Shown here: positions 29,107 to 38,732 of the stretch, piece after piece
Position numbering within the stretch: position 1 is the stretch's first letter
How the letters are laid out: every line of letters begins with the position of its first letter
Origin: Bifidobacterium sp.
GTDB taxonomy: Bacteria; Actinomycetota; Actinomycetes; Actinomycetales; Bifidobacteriaceae
Direction: 5' to 3'
Length of the DNA stretch: 64,000 nucleotides
Assembly: GCF_022647885.1 (NCBI RefSeq)
Contig: NZ_JALCLM010000001.1
Coordinates: forward strand, 682,001 to 746,000
The notes under the pieces: model-generated
The model's input: the letters and a program-made list of their open reading frames with translations, nothing else
What the model was told of the DNA's origin: nothing
Databases searched by the model: none
Position numbers and translations under genes: made by a program

Positions 29107-29799
29107 ATGGCAAAGCGTTCCAAGAAATATCGCGAGGCGGCCGAGAAGGTCGATCGCAACAACCTGTACACGGCAAATGAGGCAATTGCACTGCTCAAGG
29201 GTCTGCCAAAGCGTGGCTTTGATGAGACCGTTGAGGCTGTATATCGCCTTAATGTTGATCCTCGTAAGGCTGACCAGCTCGTACGTGGTACCGTCAACCT
29301 TCCTCACGGAACAGGCAAGACCGCTCGCGTAGTGGTTTTCGCTCGTGGACCTCAGGCAACAGCAGCTCTCGAAGCTGGTGCTGATGAGGTTGGAGATGAC
29401 GATCTCATTGCCAAGGTTGCTGCTGGTTACACTGATTTTGACGCAGTGGTTGCAACACCTGACATGATGGGTAAGGTCGGTCGTTTGGGTCGTGTGCTCG
29501 GACCTCGTGGTCTGATGCCAAACCCTAAGACTGGTACCGTCACTATGGATGTTGCGAAGGCTGTGACTGAAATCAAGGGTGGAAAGATTGAGTTCCGCGT
29601 TGATAAGCACGGTAACTTGAGCTTCCTCATCGGCAAGCTCTCTTTCGAGGAGAGTTCTTTGGACGAAAACTTCAAGGCCGTAGCCGACGAAGTTAAGCGT
29701 CTCAAGCCAAGCACGGTGAAGGGCCGCTACATTACCAAGGCGACCATCACTTCAACGATGGGACCAGGAGTTCCTCTCGATCCTTCAATTCTCGGCTAG
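29107..29799 (+). CDS. rplA: 50S ribosomal protein L1
   Basis: L1-stalk protein and, in other bacteria, translational repressor of its own operon. The 230 residues begin [16 protein letters not shown], and the conserved [11 protein letters not shown] loop is present. An AGGAG site lies upstream of the ATG. It ends the rplK-rplA unit and is followed by a strong terminator. Confidence 0.97.
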   Translation: MAKRSKKYREAAEKVDRNNLYTANEAIALLKGLPKRGFDETVEAVYRLNVDPRKADQLVRGTVNLPHGTGKTARVVVFARGPQATAALEAGADEVGDDDLIAKVAAGYTDFDAVVATPDMMGKVGRLGRVLGPRGLMPNPKTGTVTMDVAKAVTEIKGGKIEFRVDKHGNLSFLIGKLSFEESSLDENFKAVADEVKRLKPSTVKGRYITKATITSTMGPGVPLDPSILG

Positions 29800-29814
29800 T
29801 ATCGAAACGCTGAA

Positions 29815-29860
29815 ATATAGTAAGGACCCAGACGATATTTCGTCTGGGCCCTTACTATAT
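29815..29860 (+). terminator. Terminator after rplA
   Basis: ATATAGTAAGG (29815-29825) and CCTTACTATAT (29850-29860), with an inner CCCAGACGA/TCGTCTGGG stem. It lies between convergent genes and may serve both. Confidence 0.85.
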
Positions 29861-29932
29861 TGGCAGACCTTGTATGGCAATATCTGCCCACGATCGCTCA
29901 ACTACACATCCTGCTAAGGGTGAACAGTGCAG

Positions 29933-31501
29933 CTATTCGTGTGAATCTTCAATCAAACCAATCTTTACTGCGGTCAGCAGTACATAAGCTTCGCGCGGAT
30001 TCATAGGATCCCAACCGGTGATTTCAATTGAACGTTTTAAGCGATAACGCACCGTATTAGGATGGACGTTCAACTCTCGGGCGGTTATCTCCAAGGAACT
30101 TCCAGAGAGTAAAAAAGTGCTCAGAGTTTTTAGCAAAGAATTTTCTGGATCGTCTCCTCGCAGACTTGCATATACAGACGTATATAGTTCCTGCCGAGCT
30201 GTCACATCGCCGAACAGTGCACGTTCGGGTAATACATCATCAGCGCGAAGTGGTCGTGGAATTCCAGTTGCTTCACTTAACACAGACATAGCAGGGGCAG
30301 TTTGATAGGTGATTAAGGCAGCTCGAATAGTATCTGCGGCTCCTGCAACTTGATGCCGCAAAGGTCCAAGACAGAGTGGGCCATCGTCAAAATATCGTAT
30401 TAGTGGTTCTAAAAATTCTTCTGGTGAACCTTTAGCTCGCGGATCAACCAATATGACCAGCAGACCGTCATGGTTAGACAGTAGGCACTCTCCACCTTGA
30501 GCGCGAATTGTGCCGCGGATACGTCTCTGGACTAAGCCTGACTCCAACTCTCTGCCATCGGCTAGTTTGCCAACTACTGCGAAACAGTGGTAGTCACTGG
30601 TCCAACCGAGCATTCCCATGCGTGAGGTGACATGGTGATCAGTCACATTGTCAATAAGATCCTCGATGGTCAGAGTTTCAATGCGTGTATCCCAGTCTCC
30701 GCGAGCCTCTGCGGAGGTTGCATAGACGGATGCTGCTGAGAATGCGACTTCTCGCGCATAATACAACATGCCATTACGAATTTCCTGCTCATTTTCGGGA
30801 TCGCTGAAGCCTGAAATGTTGCGCTCGAGAATATCCACAATAAGTCTGGTGACTTCAAGAGCCTGCTTCAGACTAATAGCTTTGGTGAATTCCAGAGGAG
30901 CAACAAAAAAAATGTGATCGGTCGAAGGTCGTGGACCTTGTGAGGCATCTGCGCTATGCCGATATTCCTTCATCCACGCAAGAAAATCTGCAACGGCTGT
31001 TTCAATAATGAGGTTGAGCAGTTGCTTATCCTGCTCGCTGAGATTGCTATGCCACGCCAAATCGCGGTCAAGGTGCTGCAAAGCTTTGTCTACTGCCTGT
31101 TGAACCCCATCAGGTAACGACACTGATGAATGATGCTGAGTTTGTAAGCTCATCTTCTCAGCAACTTGTTGTGTGTCGCTCAGAGACACGACTTTGTCGA
31201 GTTCAGATTCGACGGTTTCTGTACTTGCAGTACTTCGCTCTGCTGATTCAGTATTCCGTTTGCTTCGACGTCGTTTGGTATTTGAATGTTCGCTTGAAGA
31301 ATGCGAGCTAGTTTGCTTGTTGGCCTTGTCAGCCTTGTCGGACTTGTCAGCGACGGCATTATGATCGTTGTGCGCGTCGTCCTTGCCTTCTGCCGAGCGA
31401 CGCAATTCAGGGTTAAACAGTGCCACAGCGTCATGGGCAACTTTCGCCAACGTTCCTGCGCTAGAACGTTCCTTTGACTTAGATGATTTGCTGCGACTCA
31501 T
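29933..31501 (-). CDS. PucR/CdaR-type regulator, FasR-like
   Basis: A putative transcription factor of 522 residues. The C-terminus is a PucR-type helix-turn-helix (LEITARELNVHPNTVRYRLK, about residues 468-487), preceded by the conserved DDVLPERALFGD segment. The first ~110 residues are a hydrophilic Ser/Lys-rich tail. The C-terminal part resembles Streptomyces FasR, an activator of fatty acid synthesis genes. Its position beside the biotin/acc/fas cluster supports the same role, but no binding site was identified. The ATG overlaps the upstream membrane-protein stop (ATGA at 31498-31501), so the two are coupled. Confidence 0.8.
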   Translation of the reverse strand: MSRSKSSKSKERSSAGTLAKVAHDAVALFNPELRRSAEGKDDAHNDHNAVADKSDKADKANKQTSSHSSSEHSNTKRRRSKRNTESAERSTASTETVESELDKVVSLSDTQQVAEKMSLQTQHHSSVSLPDGVQQAVDKALQHLDRDLAWHSNLSEQDKQLLNLIIETAVADFLAWMKEYRHSADASQGPRPSTDHIFFVAPLEFTKAISLKQALEVTRLIVDILERNISGFSDPENEQEIRNGMLYYAREVAFSAASVYATSAEARGDWDTRIETLTIEDLIDNVTDHHVTSRMGMLGWTSDYHCFAVVGKLADGRELESGLVQRRIRGTIRAQGGECLLSNHDGLLVILVDPRAKGSPEEFLEPLIRYFDDGPLCLGPLRHQVAGAADTIRAALITYQTAPAMSVLSEATGIPRPLRADDVLPERALFGDVTARQELYTSVYASLRGDDPENSLLKTLSTFLLSGSSLEITARELNVHPNTVRYRLKRSIEITGWDPMNPREAYVLLTAVKIGLIEDSHE

Positions 31502-33504
31502 ATACCTAGCTTATCCTTGCGTGCTGTGTCTACGACTTGCTTTGTTCTTAAGCAAGTTTCTTGGTAGAAAGCAATTGCGATAAACAAGAAAGAAAATGCG
31601 ATTGGCAACATATGTCTTTCGAAATTATTTGCTGGCGCTATGGTCATAACTCCCATAATTAATATCAGCGGGAATTGATAAGCGAGTGAGTCCCAACGTT
31701 TGAGAAGTAGCTGTGTGCACATTAGCAGCAGAGTGAGTACTACCCAGAAATTACCGTGGGTGACCCAACCTAAAATGGGCGTATTGCCCCAGTTAGTGGC
31801 ATGTTGAGCCACATTGTTACGCCAGTCGTGCAACCAATACTTAATCCAGGTGGTGCTCTCTTGCACATAGTGATTATTGACGTAATACCCCATGGAAACA
31901 TATGGTGGATCGTTCACGTCGAAATATCCATAAGATTTCGCGAGGAAAGCGTCGAGGTACAGCACCGGATTACGTAATCCTATTTCTAGCCAAGCGCTGT
32001 TGAAAGCTTTCATATCTTCGGCGCTAACTGTGCGCCATTTATATGTGGTTACTTTCTCGATGGTTCCCGAAGATTTCACACGATCAGCATCATTTGGAAA
32101 ATATTGTTGTCCCATAGCAGAGAGATCCAAAATTGGTTCTAGTGCTTTGCGTGCATCCTCTGGAATCCCTTGTGGGTTGCGCTGCGCAACGCGTGCAATT
32201 TGTTGAAGTTGCACACCTTTGCTTTCTATTGGATCACCGGTGATGATTGTTCCGGTACTAACCAATGTTGTAATCGCTATTTGGAAAATAATGAGTGGTA
32301 GTGCCAAAGCAGTCACAGTAAATTTCCAACGTTTTCGGTCAGCGATGAGACACACGACCAGTTGGAAAGCGACGATGTACAGAGCATATTTTACTGAAAT
32401 CAGCATGACGATTGTTGAGATAATCATCGCGACAGTAAGTCGTCGGGGAATGCGGTTGCGGCAGCCTTGACGTTTCATCTGCTGCAGTTGGTACCAAATG
32501 CCGAGCCACCATACGAAAGCAAAAGCGAATAGCGGTGATTTAGTAATCGAGATGGTGCTGAACACCACGAGCGGGCAGCAGAGCAGGAAAACCACAACTA
32601 GTACTCGTGGGAGCACACCTGCCGGAGCGGGTTGCATACTGCGGTGGTGATGAGAAACGTCACTCTTGCCAGCATATTCCTGTCGCTGATAGGGGTTGCC
32701 ACAAGTGAATATACGATGGGCGGTTGCAGAAAAGCAAAATGCGGCGAATACGTATTGTGTACCCGCAAGCACAACCAAACCAGCATCATCCGAAGCAGTG
32801 AGAGCACGCATCAGAGCAACGATGCTTCCATATACCATCGTCAACACAATATTGTGTTGGTTCGTCAGATATGTGGGGTGGTCGGGCCATAAATAGTGTG
32901 CTGTAGGATACACATCCATCGGTGTGAAGCCCTGTTTATAAGGGAGTTGAATCCCTTGAATATTCGCCCACCAAAGGTTGAATTCGTTGATTTGTGACCG
33001 CACGTCAGCCCCAAACGCTACGAGCAGTGTGACATAGGCCCACAGCCAACCAATCAACAGAATAATGGCTATTTTCCACCATCGGTCGGTGCAACGGATG
33101 ATCACTGTGATGCAACGTTCAGCGACGGTCTTGAGCTTCGTATGCTTCGCCATATAACTAGCGAAGTGTTGAGAAATTACTGTGAACGGTGATCCCAAGA
33201 TGCTACTGCGTCGACTGCCAAAATGTTGAGACCACTGATATAGCACAAGGATTGCTGCAAAGCATAGAGAGAAACTGAACGCAAACAACAGCCCATTGTG
33301 CCATGAAAAATTAGTCAATGACGCATCAGCACGGTATATAGGACCAACTGCTGTGCACAATGCAATCCATGCGCAAACTATCACTACAACTGTCCAGCGG
33401 ATTATGCCCCAACCAGATACGTGTTGTAAGTGTTTCCTACCTGGCTTGCTGATGGCTGTCTCAATCTGAGTTTCGGCGGTTGTTGCTCGTGCTGTCTTGA
33501 TCAT
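31498..33504 (-). CDS. Large multi-pass membrane protein (DUF6020-like)
   Basis: 668 residues with about a dozen hydrophobic helices and a soluble segment in the second half (roughly residues 430-520). It resembles the DUF6020 proteins seen in bifidobacteria and Gram-positives, whose topology recalls GT-C glycosyltransferases. No catalytic motif can be assigned with confidence. The N-terminus is a short cytoplasmic tail before the first helix. It is translationally coupled to the FasR-like regulator downstream. Confidence 0.75.
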   Translation of the reverse strand: MIKTARATTAETQIETAISKPGRKHLQHVSGWGIIRWTVVVIVCAWIALCTAVGPIYRADASLTNFSWHNGLLFAFSFSLCFAAILVLYQWSQHFGSRRSSILGSPFTVISQHFASYMAKHTKLKTVAERCITVIIRCTDRWWKIAIILLIGWLWAYVTLLVAFGADVRSQINEFNLWWANIQGIQLPYKQGFTPMDVYPTAHYLWPDHPTYLTNQHNIVLTMVYGSIVALMRALTASDDAGLVVLAGTQYVFAAFCFSATAHRIFTCGNPYQRQEYAGKSDVSHHHRSMQPAPAGVLPRVLVVVFLLCCPLVVFSTISITKSPLFAFAFVWWLGIWYQLQQMKRQGCRNRIPRRLTVAMIISTIVMLISVKYALYIVAFQLVVCLIADRKRWKFTVTALALPLIIFQIAITTLVSTGTIITGDPIESKGVQLQQIARVAQRNPQGIPEDARKALEPILDLSAMGQQYFPNDADRVKSSGTIEKVTTYKWRTVSAEDMKAFNSAWLEIGLRNPVLYLDAFLAKSYGYFDVNDPPYVSMGYYVNNHYVQESTTWIKYWLHDWRNNVAQHATNWGNTPILGWVTHGNFWVVLTLLLMCTQLLLKRWDSLAYQFPLILIMGVMTIAPANNFERHMLPIAFSFLFIAIAFYQETCLRTKQVVDTARKDKLGI

Positions 33505-33566
33505 CGAATCTGATTCTACTGCCTAAGCACCAGTACAATCTGGTCATGGAAGGTTCCTTGTTCCTA

Positions 33567-33595
33567 TTGACTATGGAATATGAATCTTATATGAG
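33567..33595 (+). promoter_or_regulatory. Promoter-like sequence pointing antisense into bioN
   Basis: TTGACT (33567-33572) and TATGAG (33590-33595) with exactly 17 bases between, on the plus strand. The only thing downstream is the 3' end of the minus-strand biotin importer operon. It could make an antisense RNA or be chance. Confidence 0.3.
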
Positions 33596-33627
33596 ACGAG
33601 CATCTTGAGAGTGGGAGTTTAGCTCAT

Positions 33628-34224
33628 CTAATTCCCTCGGGCATCCATAGCTTCAGCAAGTTCATCAGCTTGTTTGAGACTGATGACCAGTAAGGGCACA
33701 GCCCAGGCCATTACGCCACCATGCCCACCACGCGCGATGTGCGCCTCTTTGACGGCTCGCATATTGCTGCTTACTAGAGGAATCGCACTCAGTGCTAATG
33801 AGATTACTAGAGCAATGCCGTCTGTGTTCACGCCCAGAAACGAAAACGGTTTAAGCAGAGATAACACTCCATCCAACAAGGCTGATACAGGCGTGCTTAA
33901 GGTTATCAATGAGGCAAGCAATACTACGTCAAGAACGCGTATGGTGTTTGCTGCCATACGTTCCCATGGTTGGAATAGTACTTGGGCAATAACAGTAAAT
34001 GCGAGAATCCACCGCGCACTCCACAGTTGGCGACAGAGCTCACTCAAACCGAACTTACCAACAATGAACGCTGAAATGCATAAGGTTGTGATTGCGGCAA
34101 GGAACCACCAACGTGCGAAGGGGAGTGCTAGGCATATGCCGCTCACCATGAGCACCAGCAGCTTCCAAAGTGCTGGACAGCGATGAAGCAGACTATCTCC
34201 TGGACGGTATAGGGAAGTAATCAT
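33628..34224 (-). CDS. bioN: ECF transporter transmembrane T component (BioN-like)
   Basis: Membrane coupling subunit of an energy-coupling-factor importer, 198 residues. The two short cytoplasmic motifs that grip the ATPase are visible as HIARGG and AMDARG near the C-terminus. The ATG at 34224 overlaps the ATPase stop by four bases (ATGA). Position after bioY and an ECF ATPase, and next to birA, makes biotin the likely vitamin. The end of the gene lies 123 bases from the next operon. Confidence 0.85.
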   Translation of the reverse strand: MITSLYRPGDSLLHRCPALWKLLVLMVSGICLALPFARWWFLAAITTLCISAFIVGKFGLSELCRQLWSARWILAFTVIAQVLFQPWERMAANTIRVLDVVLLASLITLSTPVSALLDGVLSLLKPFSFLGVNTDGIALVISLALSAIPLVSSNMRAVKEAHIARGGHGGVMAWAVPLLVISLKQADELAEAMDARGN

Positions 34225-34955
34225 TGAGCGAACCTCAGTGAAGGCGGTGAGAGCTTGCTGTAGCGTTGCGAACAATCCTGCCGGTAATGTTCGATGACCA
34301 GTTCTGGTGAGCCTTGCTCAACGAGCTGACCATCGGCAAAGCGTAGCGCATAATCACAGCGAGATGCGAGCTCCAGATCGTGGGTGGCAATGATTACTGG
34401 GCGTTGCAAATACTCGACAAGGTAATCTCCAATAAGACGTGCGTTTGGAAGATCCAACATCGTAGTTGGCTCATCGGCGATGACGAGTTCCGGACCTCGA
34501 ACCAGCACCGCGGCTAGAGCGAGCATTTGTTTTTGCCCTCCCGAAAGGCTATGCGCTGGCGTTGATGAGTGCGACGACAATCCAAACGATTCCAGACAAT
34601 CGTTTACTCGCTGTTCGACATCTTGTTTGCTGAGTTTCATGCCCCGCAATGAAAAGGCGACATCCTCATGGACCGTAGGCATGATGATTTGCGTGTCCGG
34701 ATTCGTGAAAACAAAGCCAACACGTTTATGTAGTTGTTTCCCATCGCGATCAGGATTCATACCCATAATCGAGATTGTTCCTGAGCTAGCTTTTTCGAGC
34801 CCATCAAGCAGTCTGAGAAACGTTGATTTTCCTGAGCCGTTAGTACCCAACACAGCTAGTCGTTGGACCTGCAACAGGCAACTTACATCATGAATAATGG
34901 TGTTGCCGTCAATACAAAAGTTGACGTCGGTAAACGAGATTTCAACTGAATTCAT
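34221..34955 (-). CDS. bioM: ECF transporter ATPase (BioM-like)
   Basis: Energises the ECF biotin importer; 244 residues. Walker A GTNGSGKST, signature LSGGQKQM, Walker B LVIADEPT and the H-loop IATHD are intact. The start is placed at ATG 34955, where GGAG lies 5 bases upstream; ATG 34958 and a longer frame to 35033 are also open. A single ATPase gene suggests a homodimer, as in dedicated BioMNY systems. Confidence 0.87.
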   Translation of the reverse strand: MNSVEISFTDVNFCIDGNTIIHDVSCLLQVQRLAVLGTNGSGKSTFLRLLDGLEKASSGTISIMGMNPDRDGKQLHKRVGFVFTNPDTQIIMPTVHEDVAFSLRGMKLSKQDVEQRVNDCLESFGLSSHSSTPAHSLSGGQKQMLALAAVLVRGPELVIADEPTTMLDLPNARLIGDYLVEYLQRPVIIATHDLELASRCDYALRFADGQLVEQGSPELVIEHYRQDCSQRYSKLSPPSLRFAQ

Positions 34956-35007
34956 CATTTCTCCGTTGCTGCAGGTGAAACTGATAGTGCTTGTTGTGGC
35001 AACACTT

Positions 35008-35583
35008 TTACGCTTGCTGAATCCGGTGTTCACGCAGCGAAGCGGGGAATGCTGCTGGATAAGCTTTCCACAGTGCGCTAGTGATTAATGTGGCGAGAAC
35101 TATTTTTGCGAGATCGCCCGGGACAAAGGCGAGTACGCTCCACGCAGTGTTAGACAGGCTTTGTCCGAGTATTACAGCTGTGACAGGTACTCCACAAATA
35201 TAAGGGATCAGCATGCCTCCGCAGATGCAGGCTATGGCAGTCTTCCACCAGGTCATATGATGACCGGAATGAGCAATGAGCCCAACTATTAATGCACCTA
35301 TGACGAAGCCGAGCAAGTACCCTGCAGTTGGACCCACGAAAACTGCAAAGCCTCCGTTACCGCCTAACAGAGGAAGTCCAATCAATACTAAAGCTAGTAG
35401 CAGTAACACCGACAATGCTCCGAGCCATGGTCCGAGAACAGTTCCAGCAAGCATCACAGCAAGTGTTTGCATGGTCACAGGCACGGGGCCAACAGGTATG
35501 CGAATAAAGCTGAATACCGCAAGAATGGCGGTAAACATGGCTATTCGAGCGAGATCTCGGTTGTCGAAACGATGAGCAGTCAT
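35008..35583 (-). CDS. bioY: Biotin transporter S component BioY
   Basis: High-affinity biotin-binding membrane subunit, 191 residues, six hydrophobic helices. BioY features include RIAMFTAILAVFSFIRIPVG and GPTAGYLLGFVIGA. The ATG at 35583 begins MTAHRFDN just before the first helix; the open frame further upstream is probably untranslated. It is the first gene of a minus-strand bioY-bioM-bioN operon, divergent from birA. No biosynthetic bio genes are in the window, so the cell may depend on uptake. Confidence 0.9.
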   Translation of the reverse strand: MTAHRFDNRDLARIAMFTAILAVFSFIRIPVGPVPVTMQTLAVMLAGTVLGPWLGALSVLLLLALVLIGLPLLGGNGGFAVFVGPTAGYLLGFVIGALIVGLIAHSGHHMTWWKTAIACICGGMLIPYICGVPVTAVILGQSLSNTAWSVLAFVPGDLAKIVLATLITSALWKAYPAAFPASLREHRIQQA

Positions 35584-35753
35584 GAATGCTGGCTTTCTGT
35601 GAGTTGACGAGCTTGCAAGGGTACTTGTAAGCGATCGCCCCAATCCTAGAAGTTGGTCGTGAGATGCTTTTTGTGGGATTGTACAAAATGACGATGCCGG
35701 ATTTGTATACTGCTGACTGTTGCGTGGATTCTGTGCTTGATACCTTTGAATCT

Positions 35754-36710
35754 ATGTCTTACCATGATCAAATTTCGGCTGCTGCTGCGCCACGTACTGC
35801 AGCAGCAGTGTCGTCGATCAAGGTCATGGATAGCGTAGATTCGACGAATTCATTGCTATCTAGAGCACTGATGCTAGGCAATCATCACGATGCATACACC
35901 TTGGTAAGAGAGCTGTTTAACCAAGAGTTGTTTAACCAAGATAGTCCGATGTCTGAGCAATCAACGGTGCAGTCCCAAGAGCTCAATACCCTTCCAGTTA
36001 GTGTGGCAACTTCTGATGTGCAGACACAATGCCGAGGACGTTTGGGGCGCAAATGGTCGAACAAACCAGGCGAGTCTTTTATGGCTTCCTGGGTGTTGCC
36101 TGTTCCACAAAGGATGCTACAAGCTCAGCATGCTGGCTGGCTAACTATGATTGCTGGCTTGTGTGTGTATGAGGGTTTGAAATCAGTATTGACTGCGTGT
36201 GGTGCCACAGCTCTTCGAGAACAATCAGTCTTAGCTTTGAAGTGGCCCAATGACATTTTTGTTAATGGACGTAAGCTTGGCGGAATTCTCAGCGAACTGG
36301 TGCCGGTTAATGAAGATAGTTCAGCGGTTATTTTCGGTGTTGGTATCAATATGTTCATGTCTCAGTCGGATTCACCCATTGACCTTGCAACTTCTTTGCA
36401 GCTGGAATATGGACCGCTGCCGAGCTATGAAGAATTCCGAGATCGACTTGCTGCCGCCATCAGTGTCAATCTACGTGAGCGGCTTACGAGCTTTTATGCT
36501 GACCCTGATACTTACTCCGAACAGGCGCTTACCGAGGTACGTGCACACAGCTGGACCATTGGTCGTCAAGTCCGAGCAAACCTAGCTTCAGGAGAAAGTG
36601 TGGTCGGCAGAGCTTTGCGTATTGAGCACGATGCGTCTTTAGTTATTCAATGCCACGACGGTGTTGAGCGCACGGTAACCACGGGTGACGTTGGGGTGTT
36701 ACCTGGATGA
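35754..36710 (+). CDS. birA: Biotin-[acetyl-CoA carboxylase] ligase
   Basis: Attaches biotin to the carrier domain of AccBC. Motifs are DSVDSTNS, an RGRLGRKW loop (~residue 92), KWPNDIFVNG (~163), GGILSE and a C-terminal SH3-like part. There is no DNA-binding domain, so it is a mono-functional group I enzyme. Two oddities: the first Gly of the usual GRGRxGRxW loop is Cys, and a 15-base tandem duplication (35910-35939) repeats ELFNQ inside a ~25-residue insertion. The start is uncertain; the frame is open from 35664, with ATGs at 35664, 35688 and 35754 and no clear ribosome site. Confidence 0.85.
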   Translation: MSYHDQISAAAAPRTAAAVSSIKVMDSVDSTNSLLSRALMLGNHHDAYTLVRELFNQELFNQDSPMSEQSTVQSQELNTLPVSVATSDVQTQCRGRLGRKWSNKPGESFMASWVLPVPQRMLQAQHAGWLTMIAGLCVYEGLKSVLTACGATALREQSVLALKWPNDIFVNGRKLGGILSELVPVNEDSSAVIFGVGINMFMSQSDSPIDLATSLQLEYGPLPSYEEFRDRLAAAISVNLRERLTSFYADPDTYSEQALTEVRAHSWTIGRQVRANLASGESVVGRALRIEHDASLVIQCHDGVERTVTTGDVGVLPG

Positions 36711-36824
36711 CATTGATGAGATGAGCGCTTAATTCGAGAGTGTCGTCATTAGCCGATACTCAGCGATATCACACGGTGGACACAAGTTGGGTTGTTACAA
36801 CAAGCGGAATTCGGAAAGGATTGT

Positions 36825-38732
36825 ATGAAGAAGCTGCTGATTGCCAATCGAGGAGAAATAGCGTTGCGCGTGGTGCGTACTGCACAGGAGATGGGTATCG
36901 CCACTGTTGCAGTCTATGCTGAGCAGGATCGCAATGCGCCATACACTCAGATGGCTGATGAAGCCTATTTGTTGCCTGGAGATACTAACATCCAGACCTA
37001 CCTCAATGAGGATCTGATTGTCGAGGTTGCCAATCGTGCGGGGGCCGATGCTCTGCATCCAGGATACGGTTTTCTATCGGAATTTTCCTCATTCGCTGCC
37101 AAGGTGAAAGATGCTGGTATTGCTTGGGTTGGTCCGAGCCCACAAGTGTTGGATGATTTAGGCGATAAAATTACGGCTTGCAAGGTGGCTGAACGAGCGA
37201 AGGTACCTGTAGTTCCGGGTATAGCTGAGCCCGTCAGCGATATGCGTACCCTGTTGGATTTTGCTAATACCAGTGGATACCCAGTGATGATGAAGAAGGC
37301 CGATGGCGGTGGTGGTCGCGGTATCACTTTAATTCGTAATGATGATGAGTTGCGTGCCTTTTACATGAATCACGATGCCTTGCAGGGCGGTGATCTGGGT
37401 GACTACTTCATCGAGAAATTCGTCGATCGCGCTCGACATGTCGAAACACAATCCGGTCGAGATTCACATGGTAACTTCACTGTGTATTCGACTCGTGATT
37501 GCTCAGTGCAGCGTAGAAATCAGAAGCTGGTTGAAGAGGCACCGGCCCCATTCTTGCCGAAAGATACCATCGCACAACTCGAGGGTTTCTCACACAGACT
37601 GTTTGACACAGTGGGATACGAGGGGCTTGGTACCTGTGAGTTCCTAGTGACACCAGCAAACAAGGTCTACTTCATGGAGGTTAACCCACGACTTCAGGTT
37701 GAGCACACAGTCAGTGAAGAAGTGTGTGGACTGGATTTGGTTCGTGAACAGTTAACCATTGCCGACGGTGGAATCCTGACATCTGCTCCTGCTCCGCGCG
37801 GGCACAGTTTCGAGTTGCGTATCACCAGTGAGGATCCTGCCACTAATCTCACTCCTAGTGCGGGCACACTGGAAGGTATCCAATGGCCCACTGGTCCTGG
37901 TATCCGTGTGGATTCAGGTGTTGAAGTTGGAGATACGGTCTCGCCTAAAGATGACTCAATGATGGGTAAGGTAATTATCACCGCTCAGAATCGTCTTGCG
38001 GCAGTGGCGAGAGTTCGCCGTGCTCTCAGAGAGATGAGTATTGAAGGCGTACCTACTCCTGCGAGCCTCTTCCAAAAAATATTCACCAATCCGGAATTCA
38101 CAGCAGAAGATCATAGTTTTGACGTGTCAACCAAATGGTTGGAACGTAACTACCTCAATGTTGAGCCCAAAACTACCACTACAGGGCAGCCAGCTTCAGT
38201 TAGTGGGGAAGCAGACAGCCGTAGTAAAGATACCGTAGAAACCTTCACCATTGAAGTAGACGATAAACGAGTGAAATTGGCTGTTCCGCAAACGATGTTC
38301 GCTGGTATGGGATCCGGCGCAGGAACGCTGAGAGGTGCGCGAAGGCCAACTCAGCCATTACGAGGACATGGTTTGCATGATGTTGCTAAACAAACTTCAC
38401 ACGTTGATTCCGGTCGTTCTGGAATCATCGTTGCCACAATGCAGGCAGTGGTTACGCGCATCAATGTCGCTGAAGGCCAAGATGTGGAAAAAGGTGATTT
38501 GCTGGTTGTACTTGAATCCATGAAGATGGAAAATTACGTATACGCACCTTGCGCTGGTGTGGTCAGTGACGTCATGATTTCTGTTGCCGATGGCGTCGAT
38601 CCCGGTGAAACTCTAGTCAAATTAGACGTTGCTGCTTCGAAGAAGAATCCAACACAGGAAGCATCCGAAACGGACCATGATTCATCACCGAGCAACGACG
38701 ACGCTGACAATGAGCAGGAGGCGAAAGCATGA
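36825..38732 (+). CDS. accC: Acyl-CoA carboxylase alpha chain (biotin carboxylase + BCCP)
   Basis: Carboxylates its own biotin with bicarbonate and ATP, the first half of malonyl-CoA synthesis. The N-terminal biotin carboxylase starts KKLLIANRGEIALRV; ATP-grasp KKADGGGGRG lies near residue 158 and the dimer/active-site EVNPRLQVEHTV is intact. The C-terminal lipoyl-like domain has biotinylated Lys567 in ESMKMEN. A GGAAAGGA site precedes ATG 36825. Its stop overlaps the accD start (ATGA), so the two chains are coupled. Confidence 0.95.
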   Translation: MKKLLIANRGEIALRVVRTAQEMGIATVAVYAEQDRNAPYTQMADEAYLLPGDTNIQTYLNEDLIVEVANRAGADALHPGYGFLSEFSSFAAKVKDAGIAWVGPSPQVLDDLGDKITACKVAERAKVPVVPGIAEPVSDMRTLLDFANTSGYPVMMKKADGGGGRGITLIRNDDELRAFYMNHDALQGGDLGDYFIEKFVDRARHVETQSGRDSHGNFTVYSTRDCSVQRRNQKLVEEAPAPFLPKDTIAQLEGFSHRLFDTVGYEGLGTCEFLVTPANKVYFMEVNPRLQVEHTVSEEVCGLDLVREQLTIADGGILTSAPAPRGHSFELRITSEDPATNLTPSAGTLEGIQWPTGPGIRVDSGVEVGDTVSPKDDSMMGKVIITAQNRLAAVARVRRALREMSIEGVPTPASLFQKIFTNPEFTAEDHSFDVSTKWLERNYLNVEPKTTTTGQPASVSGEADSRSKDTVETFTIEVDDKRVKLAVPQTMFAGMGSGAGTLRGARRPTQPLRGHGLHDVAKQTSHVDSGRSGIIVATMQAVVTRINVAEGQDVEKGDLLVVLESMKMENYVYAPCAGVVSDVMISVADGVDPGETLVKLDVAASKKNPTQEASETDHDSSPSNDDADNEQEAKA

